From assembly GCA_030428695.1 (NCBI GenBank), contig JAUIEM010000158.1:1-20619 (forward strand): a stretch of 20,619 bases of DNA, in the 5' to 3' direction. The stretch comes from a bacterium (GTDB lineage: Bacteria; Planctomycetota; J058; JAJDCP01). The notes under the pieces were generated by a model. The model was not told the DNA's origin. It saw only the letters and a list, made by a program, of their open reading frames with translations, and did no database searches. A program made the position numbers and the translations under genes. Position 1 is the first letter of the stretch. Each line of letters begins with the position of its first letter. Positions 7,243 to 19,077 of this stretch are shown here, in pieces.

Positions 7243-10200
7243 TCAGCTCCCGACGCTCGTCAGCGCGTTGACGAAGCGCGGCACCGTCAACGTCAGGGTG
7301 TCGACCTCGGCGAGCAGCGGCACGCCGAGGCTGCCGAGGAAGCCGAACCAGCTGTCGGCGGTGCTGTACGACACCGGCTCCCCTTGCGCGACCTTGCCGA
7401 GCTCGGTGTTCAGCGACAGGGCCGAGCGAGTCGCCTGGAGGATGCGCTCGCGTGCGCCCGTCGTCGCCATCTGCTTGCCGATGGTGGTCAGGGTCGTGGT
7501 CAGGCTCTTGACCGCCGCCTGCAGGAACTGGCGTCGCAGATTGTAGCTGGCGAAGGTCTTCAGCCCGGTCCCGAGCGCCGTGCCGAGGGAGGCCAGGCTC
7601 TTCAGCCCGAGGAAGATCGAGGCGAGATCGCCGAGGGTCTTGTACACCTCGAGGATGTTGACGATGGCCTGGGCGGCATCGCCGACCTGCTCGCGGAAGG
7701 CGAGGAGGTTCTCGCGGGCGACGTCGTTGGCGCGGTCGAGGCGCACGAGGATGCCATCGATCCGCTCCGCGGTCGCGCCGGCGTCGTCCTCGTGTCCGCC
7801 GAGGCGTTGGCGGGCGGCCGCCCAGGTCGCGCCGAGCACGGCGTGGAAGCTCAGCTGCGCGTCGAGAAAGAAGCGCTGCATCGCCGCCGTGAACTGCTCG
7901 TGGCCGACCTCCTTGCCGAACAAGGCGAGGGCGACGACCTCCCACTGGCGCGCCTGGGCGTCGTGCATCAGGTCGTAGACCTCGCGGGCGTGCTCGAACA
8001 GCAGCGAGGCGCTGATCAGCACCTGGCCGGGGCGGTCCTGCTTCCGGCCCGAGGCGGCGTAGCGCTGAGCGCGGGGCAGCAGGAAGCCCTCGACCAGGTC
8101 GGCCAGGGCCGTGGTGTGGCGGGCGTCGACGTCGCGGCCGCTCCTCCGCTTCCACAGCCAGGCGAGGCGCAGGCCGTCGAGGGCGTAGCGGCGGTCCTTG
8201 TCGGAGTCGAGGGTGGCGAGCAGCATCGCGAGCCGGGCGTAGAGGCGGAACTGTTCGGGTTGCGGGAAGCTCCCGAGCGGCAACACCCGCGTCAGGAAGT
8301 CCTCGAACAGCGCTCCGGGCAGGCCCTCGTCCCGGGCCAGGCTGGCGAGCAGCCCGGCGAGCTCGTGGAGCGGCGCGAGCAGGGCGCCGGAGTCGGGGTT
8401 CCGTGGGACCATCAGCCGGCGGTACGCCTTGTCGACCTCGAGCAGCGCGGCGATCAGGGTCTCGTGGAAGTTCGCGCAGGTCTGGATGATCGCCGGACCC
8501 GCGTAGCTGTTGAACTCGTCGATCGTCTCCTTCACGCCGGTGGTGAGGCCGGGCGCGGGGCGCGCCGCCAGCTCGTTCTCCAGCTGCATCAGGCCCGCCG
8601 CGATCGTCGTGCTCGCGGTCAGGAGCAGGCGCACGGGGGGCAGCCCGTCGCCGGTCGTCGCGCGCGCCTCGGCGAGCACGTCGCGGAGCGCCTGGGCGCC
8701 GATCCGGCCGAGGGCGGCGACCGCCCGGTCGTAGCGCCCGACCCCCAGCTCTCCGTGCTCGGAGAGACCGCTGCCCGCGCTCCATCCGCCCTGCATACCG
8801 CGGGCGGCGAGGCGCAGCATGCCGAGCAGGTTGCCGATCTCGTGGAAGCGGGCCTTGCCCTCACGCGCGGCGAAGGCCTCGGCGAGGTCGAGGGTCAGCG
8901 GGGTGAAGCTCGCGCCGAGGGCCTGGCAGAGCACGTGCAGCGACTTCGGCTCGGACAGCGCGCGCAGGGCGGCGATGGCCTCCGCGCCGGAGAGCGGGTG
9001 ATCCCGGCCGGCCTCCCGGGCCCGGGCGAGGGCGAGCAGGGGGGCGAGCGCGGTCAGGTCGGTCGGAGCGCCGTCGAGCGGGAGCTGCATCGCGTCGAGG
9101 AGCACCCGCCGCAGCGGGCGCATCAGCTCCTCGTGCGGGTGGGGGCGTCCGTGGCGGGCGGCCCAGGAGGGCTCGCCGGCGTCGAAGATGCCGAGGTAGA
9201 GCTCGAGCAGCGCCCGCCGCACGCCGACGTCTTCGAGGGCGCCGCGGGCGTGTCCGGGCAGCGGCGCGGGCGCGTCCGGAGCCCGGCGGGCGCCGGGGGC
9301 GGGGAAGAGGGCGTCGAGCCCGGCGACGATCTTGCCGTAGAACCAGGGCTCGACCCTGGACGGGTGGTAGCCCTCGAGCAGGAGCACGAGGGCGCGCTTG
9401 GCCAGGTCGCGGACGCGCCGCTCCTCGAAGCGGCCGATGCCGGGCCGCTCCTCCGCGGGGCTGCCGAGGCCGGCGGGCACCAGGATGCGGGGGTCGGTCT
9501 CGCCTCCGGCGAGCACGAACAGCCCGCGCAGGCTCCCGATCGCGGGGCGCCAGGCCTTCTTCAGGGTCTCCGGCACGGCGTCGCGGAGCAGGGCGCTCAC
9601 CATCAGGGGCAGGGCCGGATGCTGCGGAGCGTCCTCGAGCAGGCTCGCGATCGCCGCGTGGGCGCCGCGCTGCTCGAGGCTCGCCAGGCAGCTCGGCAGG
9701 AGCGGCGGGCTGCTGGCGAGCAGGGCGGGAGCGACCCGCGCGGCGAGGTCCCGTTCGCGGACGGCGCCGCCGTACACGCCGGCCCAGGCGGCGAGGAGGC
9801 GCTCCCCCTCGAGGTCGCCGCTGGCGAGCACGTGCTCCTCGAGCAGGCCCGCGAGCTCGACGTTGCCGGCCTCGAGCTCGCGGCAGACCAGCTCCCGGAT
9901 GCCGGCGTCGGCGAGCCTTCCGCAGGCGAGCGTCCGGGCCTCCGCGAGCAGCGCGCTGTCGAGGGCGTACACCAGGGCCGGCGGAAAACGCGCCGCCGCG
10001 TCCGCGGCGAGGGTGCGCTCGAGGGCCAGGCACAGGATCGCGTCGGCGGCGTCCCGCTGGCTGCCGCGGCTCGCCTCGCTGCGGGTCACGGCGCAGGCCA
10101 GGCGCAGGAGCCGCTCGACGACCGGCACGATGGCCTCGCCGAGGGCCTCGCCCGGCAGGCTGCGCAGGGCCCGCAGCAGCAGCGCGAGCACCGCTCCGTC

Positions 10201-11187
10201 CCGCTCCTCCAGCGCCGGCTCGAGCAGCGGCAGGAGGCGCGGGCTCCAGCGCTTCCGCAGCTCCTCCGCCGCCGTCAGCGCGATGCGGTAGGCCTGCTCG
10301 CGGCTGCCGCTCTTCTGCAGCCGGGTCAGGGCGGGCAGGAGCGGCCCGTCGGGGTCGTCGGCGGCCTCGCGCACCAGCTCCTCGAGCAGGGGCAGGTCGA
10401 GGCCGGCGAGGATCGCATCCTCACACAGGATGCGCGTCCCCTCCGCGCGCGCCTTCACGTACAGGTCGCGTTTGACCTCGAGGGCGGGGCTGTGCAGAGG
10501 GCTCCCGCGCAGGCGGCGGAAGAAGCCGGCGCGGCTCAGGGCCAGGGTGGCGGCGGCGATGCCCGGCGTCGCGATGCGCCGGCGCAGCTCCGCGGCAGGG
10601 AAGCCGCGTCCCCCGAGAACCTCGGCCAGCCCGGCGGCGAACAGGTCCCGGGCGTCGAGACCGCTCGCCTCCGGCGCGACCGGGGCGGCGGCGAAGGAGG
10701 CGGCGAGGGCGCGCCAGACCGGCTCCCGCGCCTCCTCCGTGAGGTCGACCTCGAGGATCCACCGCACCGTCGCCTGGGCGGCGCCCCAGCCGTCGGCCCG
10801 GGCGCTGTCGAGCGGCTCGGGGCCGCGGTAGGCGCGCCAGTCGGCCAGGCGGCCGAGGATGGCGATGACCGCCGCGGCGCGCTCCTCTCCGCCCGCCTCG
10901 AGGGCGGCGGCGCTCGCCTTGTAGCAGAAGGCGCGCAGGTTGACGGTCCCCAGCGCGGGCTCGAGCGCCGCGAGCCGGCCGCTGTGGGCGGCCTCGGCGA
11001 AGGCGTCGCAGAGGAACAGCGCGCGCGGGTCGTTCTCCGCCAGGCCCTCGAGCTCACCGCGCAGCTGGGCGGCCGCGCTGCCGTCGCCCTCCAGGCGGCG
11101 CAGCAGGCGGGTGCGGAGGACCGGCCAGCCGTCGGCCTCCAGGTCACGGAGCAGGCGTGCGGCGCTCGGGATGATCGGGTCGGGCAT
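7243..11187 (-). CDS. Large all-helical protein of unknown function (1,314 residues)
   Basis: I do not recognise this protein. The ATG at 11187 has GGAG about seven bases upstream, and it follows the 205-residue gene by 27 bases, so the two are probably cotranscribed. There is no signal peptide, Walker motif or Cys/His cluster. Most of it is Ala/Leu/Glu/Arg-rich helices that could form HEAT-like or other helical-repeat solenoids (for example RLLRDLEADGWPVLRTRLLR at the start). The last 250 residues differ: long amphipathic helices with NDVARENLLAFREQVGDAA, a hydrophobic segment LASIFLGLKSLASLGTALG, Thr-rich SLTTTLTTIGKQM, and a final hydrophobic tail. Such a scaffold-then-amphipathic layout suits a structural or effector protein, but this is only inference. 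Codon use, with strong GC at third positions, supports coding on this strand despite a long open antisense frame. Confidence 0.85.
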   Translation of the reverse strand: MPDPIIPSAARLLRDLEADGWPVLRTRLLRRLEGDGSAAAQLRGELEGLAENDPRALFLCDAFAEAAHSGRLAALEPALGTVNLRAFCYKASAAALEAGGEERAAAVIAILGRLADWRAYRGPEPLDSARADGWGAAQATVRWILEVDLTEEAREPVWRALAASFAAAPVAPEASGLDARDLFAAGLAEVLGGRGFPAAELRRRIATPGIAAATLALSRAGFFRRLRGSPLHSPALEVKRDLYVKARAEGTRILCEDAILAGLDLPLLEELVREAADDPDGPLLPALTRLQKSGSREQAYRIALTAAEELRKRWSPRLLPLLEPALEERDGAVLALLLRALRSLPGEALGEAIVPVVERLLRLACAVTRSEASRGSQRDAADAILCLALERTLAADAAARFPPALVYALDSALLAEARTLACGRLADAGIRELVCRELEAGNVELAGLLEEHVLASGDLEGERLLAAWAGVYGGAVRERDLAARVAPALLASSPPLLPSCLASLEQRGAHAAIASLLEDAPQHPALPLMVSALLRDAVPETLKKAWRPAIGSLRGLFVLAGGETDPRILVPAGLGSPAEERPGIGRFEERRVRDLAKRALVLLLEGYHPSRVEPWFYGKIVAGLDALFPAPGARRAPDAPAPLPGHARGALEDVGVRRALLELYLGIFDAGEPSWAARHGRPHPHEELMRPLRRVLLDAMQLPLDGAPTDLTALAPLLALARAREAGRDHPLSGAEAIAALRALSEPKSLHVLCQALGASFTPLTLDLAEAFAAREGKARFHEIGNLLGMLRLAARGMQGGWSAGSGLSEHGELGVGRYDRAVAALGRIGAQALRDVLAEARATTGDGLPPVRLLLTASTTIAAGLMQLENELAARPAPGLTTGVKETIDEFNSYAGPAIIQTCANFHETLIAALLEVDKAYRRLMVPRNPDSGALLAPLHELAGLLASLARDEGLPGALFEDFLTRVLPLGSFPQPEQFRLYARLAMLLATLDSDKDRRYALDGLRLAWLWKRRSGRDVDARHTTALADLVEGFLLPRAQRYAASGRKQDRPGQVLISASLLFEHAREVYDLMHDAQARQWEVVALALFGKEVGHEQFTAAMQRFFLDAQLSFHAVLGATWAAARQRLGGHEDDAGATAERIDGILVRLDRANDVARENLLAFREQVGDAAQAIVNILEVYKTLGDLASIFLGLKSLASLGTALGTGLKTFASYNLRRQFLQAAVKSLTTTLTTIGKQMATTGARERILQATRSALSLNTELGKVAQGEPVSYSTADSWFGFLGSLGVPLLAEVDTLTLTVPRFVNALTSVGS

Positions 11188-11214
11188 GGCGTGTCTCCTC
11201 GCGGGGGCGGTGGC

Positions 11215-11832
11215 TCAGGGAAGGGGCGGCAGGCGGAGCTTCTCGCCGCGCAGCTCGAGGCGGTAGCGCCCCGGGGGCACATCCTCGACCGTCGCGCGGC
11301 CCTCGGCGTCGAGCACCCCGCGGCGGGTGCCCCCCGGTATGTGGAGGACGAAGGGAGCGTGGGCGAGGGGCCGGCCGTAGGCGTCGCGGGCGTCGATCTC
11401 GACGCGGTCCTTGAAGGTCAACAGGGCGGAGCGGGCGGAAGCCTCGCCGAGGGTGCAGGTGAAGTAGTACTCCGGACAGGTGTACGGCCCGCCGTCGCCT
11501 TCCTCATCGCTGTCGTCGGTGTGCACGTACTTCCACACCGCGCGGGCGGTGCCGCCCTGGACGGTGGCGTCGAGCGCGGCGACGAAGTCATCCGCCCCGC
11601 CCGCGTCCTGTTCCAGGATGCGGAACTGCACCGCGCTGCCGTCGGGCACGCCGCCGACCTCGGCGCGGAGCTCGACCTCCTCACCGCAGCGCGCCTCGCG
11701 GCGGGACCAGCGCGCGCCGTGGAGGTGGCGGCCCTCGACGGTGATCGACCAGCTGCGGCCGGTCTGCAGGCTGATGCCGGCCTTCGATGCGGCGGGCTTG
11801 ATGCGGATGGTGTCGGCGCAGGGAGTGGGCAT
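11215..11832 (-). CDS. Two-domain beta protein: Ig-like plus transthyretin/carboxypeptidase-regulatory-like
   Basis: This 205-residue protein starts at an ATG at 11832. It lacks a signal peptide. Residues about 38-140 look like a beta-sandwich of the type WSRREARCGEEVELRAEV…GSAVQFRILEQDAG…ARAVWKYV…YYFTCTLGEASARS. Residues 143-195 look like a transthyretin or carboxypeptidase-regulatory-like domain (VEIDARDAYGRPLAHAPFVL…GVLDAEGRATVEDVPPGRYRLEL). From memory, this pairing occurs in proteins tied to type VI secretion or phage-tail-like injection machines, often at the end of spike or cargo proteins; I cannot verify that here. Cysteines at 5, 49, 119 and 126 may form disulphides or a metal site. 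It is followed after 27 bases by the 1,314-residue gene, its likely partner. Confidence 0.82.
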   Translation of the reverse strand: MPTPCADTIRIKPAASKAGISLQTGRSWSITVEGRHLHGARWSRREARCGEEVELRAEVGGVPDGSAVQFRILEQDAGGADDFVAALDATVQGGTARAVWKYVHTDDSDEEGDGGPYTCPEYYFTCTLGEASARSALLTFKDRVEIDARDAYGRPLAHAPFVLHIPGGTRRGVLDAEGRATVEDVPPGRYRLELRGEKLRLPPLP

Positions 11833-11973
11833 CGCGGTTCCTCCTCGCTCAGGAGGAAGAACAAAGCGCGTGCCGCCACCGTCGCCGGCGCTTTCTCGCG
11901 GCCCGGCCGGGTGCGCCGGTGAACCTGGCGTTGACGTGCCCCGGGCAGGCGGCCGATCACGTAGACCTGGGGT

Positions 11974-13821
<1,848 letters not shown>

Positions 13822-13968
13822 CTTCGGTCTCCTGGGCGGCCTGGCTCAAGGCTCGAGGATACGGCCGGGGGCCCACGGGCGCAACGGGGCGCAGCCCCCG
13901 TCCGAACACCCCTCGCCATCCCACCCCCCATCGGACACAATCCCGTCATCCCCACCCGGAGGTCCGCC

Positions 13969-16900
13969 GTGCGCCGCACCGCCCTCGTCTGCCTCGCTTC
14001 CCTCGCCCTCGCCCAGGACTTCGAGCTCGTGCGCTTCGAGCGCCAACAGCTCAGCGCCGAGTTCCGCGCCGAAGGCGCGCACTTCGGGGACGTCGACGGC
14101 GATGGCGCGCTCGACGTGGTGTGCGGGCCCTTCTGGTACGCCGGGCCGGACTTCGCGGAGCGGCGGGCGTACACGGCGGGGCGGGTCTTCGACAAGAACG
14201 GCTACTCCGACAACTTCTTCGTCTGGCTCGACGACCTCGACGGGGACGGCGACCGGGACATCCTGCGCGTCGGCTTCCCCGGCCAGGCCGCCCACTGGTT
14301 CGAGAACCCCGGCGGCCGCGCGGAGGGACATTGGCCGCGGCACCTCGTGCTCGAGGCGGTCGACAACGAGTCGCCGACCTACACCGACCTGACCGGCGAC
14401 GGCCGCCCGGAGCTGGTCTGCCAGCAGGGTGGACGGCTCGGCTGGGCGGAGCCGGCCGCCGACCCGCGCGCGCCCTGGCGCTTCCAGGCCCTCTCTACGG
14501 CGGGCCAGGGCGGCGCCTTCAGCCACGGCCTGGGGGTCGGGGATGTCGACGGCGACGGCCGACAGGACGTGCTGAGCCGGCGCGGCTGGTGGAAGCAGCC
14601 GGCGACGGCCGACGGCACCTGGGAGCACACGCCCGTCGTGTTCGGGGCCCGGGGTGGGGCGCAGATGTTCACCCTCGACGTCGACGGCGACGGCGACGCG
14701 GACGTGATCACCAGCGAGCACGCCCACGGCTACGGGCTGAGCTGGTACGAGCAGCGCGGGCCCGCAGACTTCCTGCGCCACGAGATCCTCGGCGAGCGGC
14801 CGCACAGCGCCGACGCCCTGTGCTGTGGGAACCTGCACGCGCTGACCCTGGTCGACGTCGACGGGGACGGGCTGCAGGACATCGTGACCGGCGTGCGGCA
14901 CTGGGCGCACAACGGGCGGGACAAGGCGGACGGGGAGGATCCCGTGCTCGCCTGGTTCCGCCTCGAACGCGGGGCCGGCGGGGCGCGCTTCAGAGCCCAC
15001 GAGATCGACGCCGGCTCGGGGGTCGGCACCCAGGTCGAGGCCGGCGACCTCGACGGGGACGGGCGGCCGGAGGTGGTGGTCGGCAACAAGCTCGGCTGCT
15101 TCGTGCTGTGGCAGCGGCCGCAGACGGTCGACCGCCGCGCCTGGTTCCAGGCCCAGCGGGAGGAGCGCCAGCGGCTCGCGGCGCGCAACGCGCGGCAGTT
15201 CCCGGTGCGGCGCGAGGGGGTCCTGCCGGTCGGCCTGGACGGGCGCCGGCTGAACACCGACTTCGAGACCGGGGAGCTCGACGACTGGGAAGAGGACGGG
15301 CCGGCCTTCGAGGACCAGCCGATCCGCGGCGACACCGTCCGCAAGCGCCGCCCGGGCATGGCGAGCGAGCACCAGGGGAAGTTCTGGATCGGCGGCTTCG
15401 AGCCCGACCTGAGCGACGCCGCCCAGGGCACCCTGACCAGCGCGCCGTTCGTGGTCAGCCACCCGCTCGCGAGCTTCCTGGTCGCCGGTGGGGGCTCCCG
15501 GGCGACCCGGGTGGAGCTGGTGCGGAAGCGCACGGGGGCGCCGGACTCGGTGCTGTTCGCGACCGCGGGGGGCAACCGCGAGAACCTCGAGCCGTGTTTC
15601 GTCGACCTCGGCGCCCACCGCGGCGAGACGATCTTCATCCGGCTGGTCGACGAGAGCTCCGGAGGATGGGGCCATCTGAACTTCGACGACTTCCGCTTCC
15701 ATCCGAGCGATGCCGAGCTCGCGCGGCTCGCGCGCTCCGGCAGCCGCGGGCAGCTGCAGGGCTACCTGCCGCAGGAGGCGGCGGCGCGGATGGAGGTCCC
15801 CGAAGGCTTCGCCGTCGACCTGATCGCCGGGGAACCGGACCTGCAGCAGCCGATCGCCCTGACCGTCGACGCCCGCGGCCGGCTGTGGGTGGCCGAGGCC
15901 TTCAGCTATCCGGTGCGGCGGGCGGAGGGCGAGGGGCTGGACCGCATCGCCGTGTTCGCCGACGAGGACGGCGACGGCCACTTCGAGACCCGGACCGAGT
16001 TCCTGACCGGCCTGAACCTGGTCAGCGGTCTGGAAGTCGGCTTCGGAGGCGTGTGGATCGGCGCGGCGCCGGAGCTCCTGTTCGTGCCGGATGCGGACGG
16101 CGACCTGGTCCCGGACGGGCCGGCCGAGGTGGTGCTCGACGGCTGGGGCTTCCAGGACACCCACGAGACGCTGAACAGCTTCCGTTGGGGCCCGGACGGC
16201 TGGCTGTACGGCTGCCACGGGGTCTTCACCCACAGCCGGGTCGGGGCGCCGGGCACGCCGACGGAGGAGCGGGTGCGCCTCAACGCCGGGGTATGGCGCT
16301 TCCACCCGCTGCGCCGGAAGTTCGAGGTCTTCGCCCACGGCAGCAGCAACCCCTGGGGGCTCGACTTCGACCGGCGCGGGCAGGCGTTCATCACCGCCTG
16401 CGTGATCCCGCACCTGTACCACGTCGTGCAGGGCGGCCGCTACCGGCGCCAGTCCGGTCCTCACTTCAACCCGCACACCTACCGGGACCTCGACACCATC
16501 GCCGACCACCTGCACTACCTCGGCGACCGGCCCCACGACGGCAACGCGACCTCGAGCAGCGTCGGCGGCGGGCACGCCCACTGCGGGGCGCTGGTCTACA
16601 ACGGCGACGCCTTCCCGGAGGTGTACCGCGACCTCGTGCTGATGAACAACATCCACGGCAAGCGCGTGCTCAGCGACGTGCTCGGCCGCGAGGGCTCGGG
16701 CTACCGCGCCTCCCACGGGCCGGAGATGCTGCGGGCGAACGACTTCTGGTTCCTCGGCGTGGCGCTGCACGAGGGGCCCGACGGCAACGTCTACCTGATC
16801 GACTGGTACGACCGCCAGGCCTGCCACGACCGCCGCCCCGAGGTCTGGGACCGCACCAACGGGCGGCTCTACCGCCTGCGCTACGGACCGGTCCAGACGG

Positions 16901-19077
16901 GCCGCATCGACCTCTCCGGCCTCGACGACCTCGCCCTGGTCGGGCTGGTCGCCCATCCCAACGCCTGGCACGCGCGCACCGCCCGGCGGCTCCTGCAGGA
17001 GCGGGGCGGCTCCGCCGAGGTGCGCGCGGCGTTGCGGAGGAACCTGGCGGAAGGGCCGGGCCGGCTCGAGGCGCTGTGGGCGCTCCACGCGGTCGACGGT
17101 CTCGACGAGCCGCTGGTGCTGGAGCTCCTCGGAGCGGGGGATGAGGACCTGCGGGCCTGGAGCATCCAGCTCTGGCTCGAGACGCATCCCGCTTCGCCGG
17201 CGCTGGTGGAGGTGCTGGAGCGGCTGGCGCGGGAAGATCCCTCGCCGGTGGTGCGGCTCTACCTGGCCTGCGCGCTGCAGCGGCTGGGGGCCGCGGGGCG
17301 GGAGGTCGCCGCGGGGCTCCTACGGCACGACGACGCGGCGGATCCCAACCTGCCGCAGCTCCTGTGGTACGGCCTGGAGCCCTGGCTGGTCGACGACCCG
17401 GAGTGGGCCCTGCAGGCAGCCTGGGACACGCCGCAGCGGCGCCTGCGGAGCTTCATCCTGCGCCGCCTCGCCCACGACGAGACCGGCCGCGAGCACGTGG
17501 TCGCGGCGCTCGCCACGGTCGCGGAGCACCGCCGCACGCCGCTGGCCGAAGCGCTGCTCCGCGCGCTCGCCGGACGCGGTGAGGTTCCGGCCCCGCAGGC
17601 CTGGCGTGACCTGTCGCCCGAGCTGTTCGCTGCCGAGGGGGAGCTCGGCGACCTGCTGCTCCGCCTGTCCTCCCTGTTCGGCGACGACGCCGCCGAGCGC
17701 GAGCTGCGCGCGGTGCTCGCGGACACCTCCCAACCCGCCGCGCGCCGCCTGCAGGCGCTGGCCAGCCTGCGCGAGGTCGGGGCCGCGCGCGGGTCGGATC
17801 TGCGCGGGCTGCTCGACGATCCCGCCCTGCGCCTGCCGGTCCTGCGGGCGCTGGCCGACGACGCGAGCGAGGAGACCGCGGCGCGGCTGCTCGGCCTGCT
17901 CCCGGAGCTGGTCGGCGCCGAGCGCCAGGCCTGCCTGGAGACGCTGGTCGCGCGGCCCGCCTTCGCGCGCTCGCTGCTGCTCGCCATCGTCGACGAGCGG
18001 CAGCCCGCCTCCCTCCTCGACGACGCGAGCCTGCGCCAGGCGCTGGTCGCCCTGCGGGACGCGCAGGTCGACACGCTGCTCGCCCAGGCCTGGGGTCGCT
18101 CCGCGGCCCTGAGCGCCGACATGGAGGTGCGGGTCGGCGCCTACCGGGACGCGCTGAGCGGGGCGGCCCTGGGCGGCGCGGACCTCCCGCACGGGCGGCT
18201 GCTCGCGACCCGCACCTGCCTGCCCTGCCACACGCTGTTCGGCGTCGGGGGGAAGATCGGGCCGGACCTGACGGGCTCGCACCGCGAGGACCTCGACTAC
18301 CTGCTGCGCAACATCGTCGATCCGAACGCCGAGGTCGGCCGCCAGTACCTCGCGACGACCGTGCGCACGGCCTCCGGGAGGGTCTTCACCGGGGTGGTCG
18401 TCGCCGAGGACAGCTGGAGCGTGCGCCTGGACAACGGGACCGCGCAGCACACCGTCCAGCGGTCCGCGATCGAGGAGCTGCGCACGGCCGACGCCTCGCT
18501 GATGCCGGTCGGCCTGCTCGACGCCTTCGACCCCGACCAGGTGCGCGACCTGGTCGCCTACCTGCAGTCCCCGGCGCAGGTGCCGATGCGCGCCGCCCCC
18601 GAGCATCTCCGGGCCTGGACACGCTTCGAGGGCTGGCGGCTCGAGGGCTTCCGGCTCGAGGAGGGCGCGCTCGTCGCCGGTCCGTCCGACACCGCGCGCG
18701 TCGCCGAGGCGCCGCTGGAATTCGGGGACCTGCGCCTGCGCTTCGAGGTCTTCCCGAGCGCCGGCGCGGCCCTGTTCCTCCGCTCCACCCGCCTCGACGA
18801 CGGCAGCCGCGACGGCTATACCTTGCGGCTCGGCGGCGACTGGCAGCTCGAGGCCCGCGGCCGCGGAGCGCTCGGGCGGGCGGAGGCTCCGCCCGTGGAC
18901 GGCTGGCTGGCCTGTGAGGTGCGGCTCGAGGGCGGCAGGCTGACGGTGCAGGTCGGCGATCGGCGGCTGCTCGAGGTCGACGATCCGGCGGGTCCGCGGC
19001 GGGGAGGGCTGGGCTTCAGCCTCGATGGACCGGGGGAGCTGCGCGTGCGCGGGGTGTCGGTCGAGCTCCTGAACTGA
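13969..19077 (+). CDS. Giant secreted PVC-type haem protein: FG-GAP, propeller, HEAT, cytochrome c, DUF1080-like
   Basis: The product has 1,702 residues. The GTG at 13969 follows GGAGG by six bases, and a short signal peptide (VRRTALVCLASLALA) comes next; the open frame upstream of it is antisense to the regulator. In order: six FG-GAP/VCBS-type DxDGDG repeats at about 40-375, probably binding calcium; a beta-sandwich at about 428-577 (LNTDFETGELDDW…HLNFDDFRFH); a PVC membrane-bound-dehydrogenase propeller at about 608-973 (PEGFAVDLIAGEP…GNVYLIDWYDRQ); HEAT-like helices at about 985-1384; a PVC-type cytochrome c domain with CLPCH at 1417-1421 and GKIGPDLTG soon after; and a DUF1080-like (3-keto-disaccharide hydrolase/LamG-like) domain at about 1547-1702. 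In planctomycetes such proteins are thought to oxidise sugars outside the cytoplasm and pass electrons to the haem; the actual substrate is unknown. A 545-bp gap separates it from the downstream ligase gene. Confidence 0.93.
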   Translation: MRRTALVCLASLALAQDFELVRFERQQLSAEFRAEGAHFGDVDGDGALDVVCGPFWYAGPDFAERRAYTAGRVFDKNGYSDNFFVWLDDLDGDGDRDILRVGFPGQAAHWFENPGGRAEGHWPRHLVLEAVDNESPTYTDLTGDGRPELVCQQGGRLGWAEPAADPRAPWRFQALSTAGQGGAFSHGLGVGDVDGDGRQDVLSRRGWWKQPATADGTWEHTPVVFGARGGAQMFTLDVDGDGDADVITSEHAHGYGLSWYEQRGPADFLRHEILGERPHSADALCCGNLHALTLVDVDGDGLQDIVTGVRHWAHNGRDKADGEDPVLAWFRLERGAGGARFRAHEIDAGSGVGTQVEAGDLDGDGRPEVVVGNKLGCFVLWQRPQTVDRRAWFQAQREERQRLAARNARQFPVRREGVLPVGLDGRRLNTDFETGELDDWEEDGPAFEDQPIRGDTVRKRRPGMASEHQGKFWIGGFEPDLSDAAQGTLTSAPFVVSHPLASFLVAGGGSRATRVELVRKRTGAPDSVLFATAGGNRENLEPCFVDLGAHRGETIFIRLVDESSGGWGHLNFDDFRFHPSDAELARLARSGSRGQLQGYLPQEAAARMEVPEGFAVDLIAGEPDLQQPIALTVDARGRLWVAEAFSYPVRRAEGEGLDRIAVFADEDGDGHFETRTEFLTGLNLVSGLEVGFGGVWIGAAPELLFVPDADGDLVPDGPAEVVLDGWGFQDTHETLNSFRWGPDGWLYGCHGVFTHSRVGAPGTPTEERVRLNAGVWRFHPLRRKFEVFAHGSSNPWGLDFDRRGQAFITACVIPHLYHVVQGGRYRRQSGPHFNPHTYRDLDTIADHLHYLGDRPHDGNATSSSVGGGHAHCGALVYNGDAFPEVYRDLVLMNNIHGKRVLSDVLGREGSGYRASHGPEMLRANDFWFLGVALHEGPDGNVYLIDWYDRQACHDRRPEVWDRTNGRLYRLRYGPVQTGRIDLSGLDDLALVGLVAHPNAWHARTARRLLQERGGSAEVRAALRRNLAEGPGRLEALWALHAVDGLDEPLVLELLGAGDEDLRAWSIQLWLETHPASPALVEVLERLAREDPSPVVRLYLACALQRLGAAGREVAAGLLRHDDAADPNLPQLLWYGLEPWLVDDPEWALQAAWDTPQRRLRSFILRRLAHDETGREHVVAALATVAEHRRTPLAEALLRALAGRGEVPAPQAWRDLSPELFAAEGELGDLLLRLSSLFGDDAAERELRAVLADTSQPAARRLQALASLREVGAARGSDLRGLLDDPALRLPVLRALADDASEETAARLLGLLPELVGAERQACLETLVARPAFARSLLLAIVDERQPASLLDDASLRQALVALRDAQVDTLLAQAWGRSAALSADMEVRVGAYRDALSGAALGGADLPHGRLLATRTCLPCHTLFGVGGKIGPDLTGSHREDLDYLLRNIVDPNAEVGRQYLATTVRTASGRVFTGVVVAEDSWSVRLDNGTAQHTVQRSAIEELRTADASLMPVGLLDAFDPDQVRDLVAYLQSPAQVPMRAAPEHLRAWTRFEGWRLEGFRLEEGALVAGPSDTARVAEAPLEFGDLRLRFEVFPSAGAALFLRSTRLDDGSRDGYTLRLGGDWQLEARGRGALGRAEAPPVDGWLACEVRLEGGRLTVQVGDRRLLEVDDPAGPRRGGLGFSLDGPGELRVRGVSVELLN

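Noticed and set aside
7384..11922. A 1,512-codon open frame on the plus strand opposite the large helical gene and the 205-residue gene
   Set aside because: Long antisense frames are expected at this GC level. The product is Gly/Gln/Arg/Glu low-complexity and has no domain, and it covers two genes with good starts and sensible products on the other strand.
11927..11942. Sigma54-like site upstream of the 205-residue gene on the minus strand
   Set aside because: The GGCACG part is good, but the -12 GC is not at the right spacing with it. Shifting by one base gains the GC but loses the -24 match.
13846..17187. Long minus-strand frame opposite the cytochrome gene
   Set aside because: The product is a Val/Ala/Gly/Arg-rich shadow of the plus-strand gene, which has recognisable domains.
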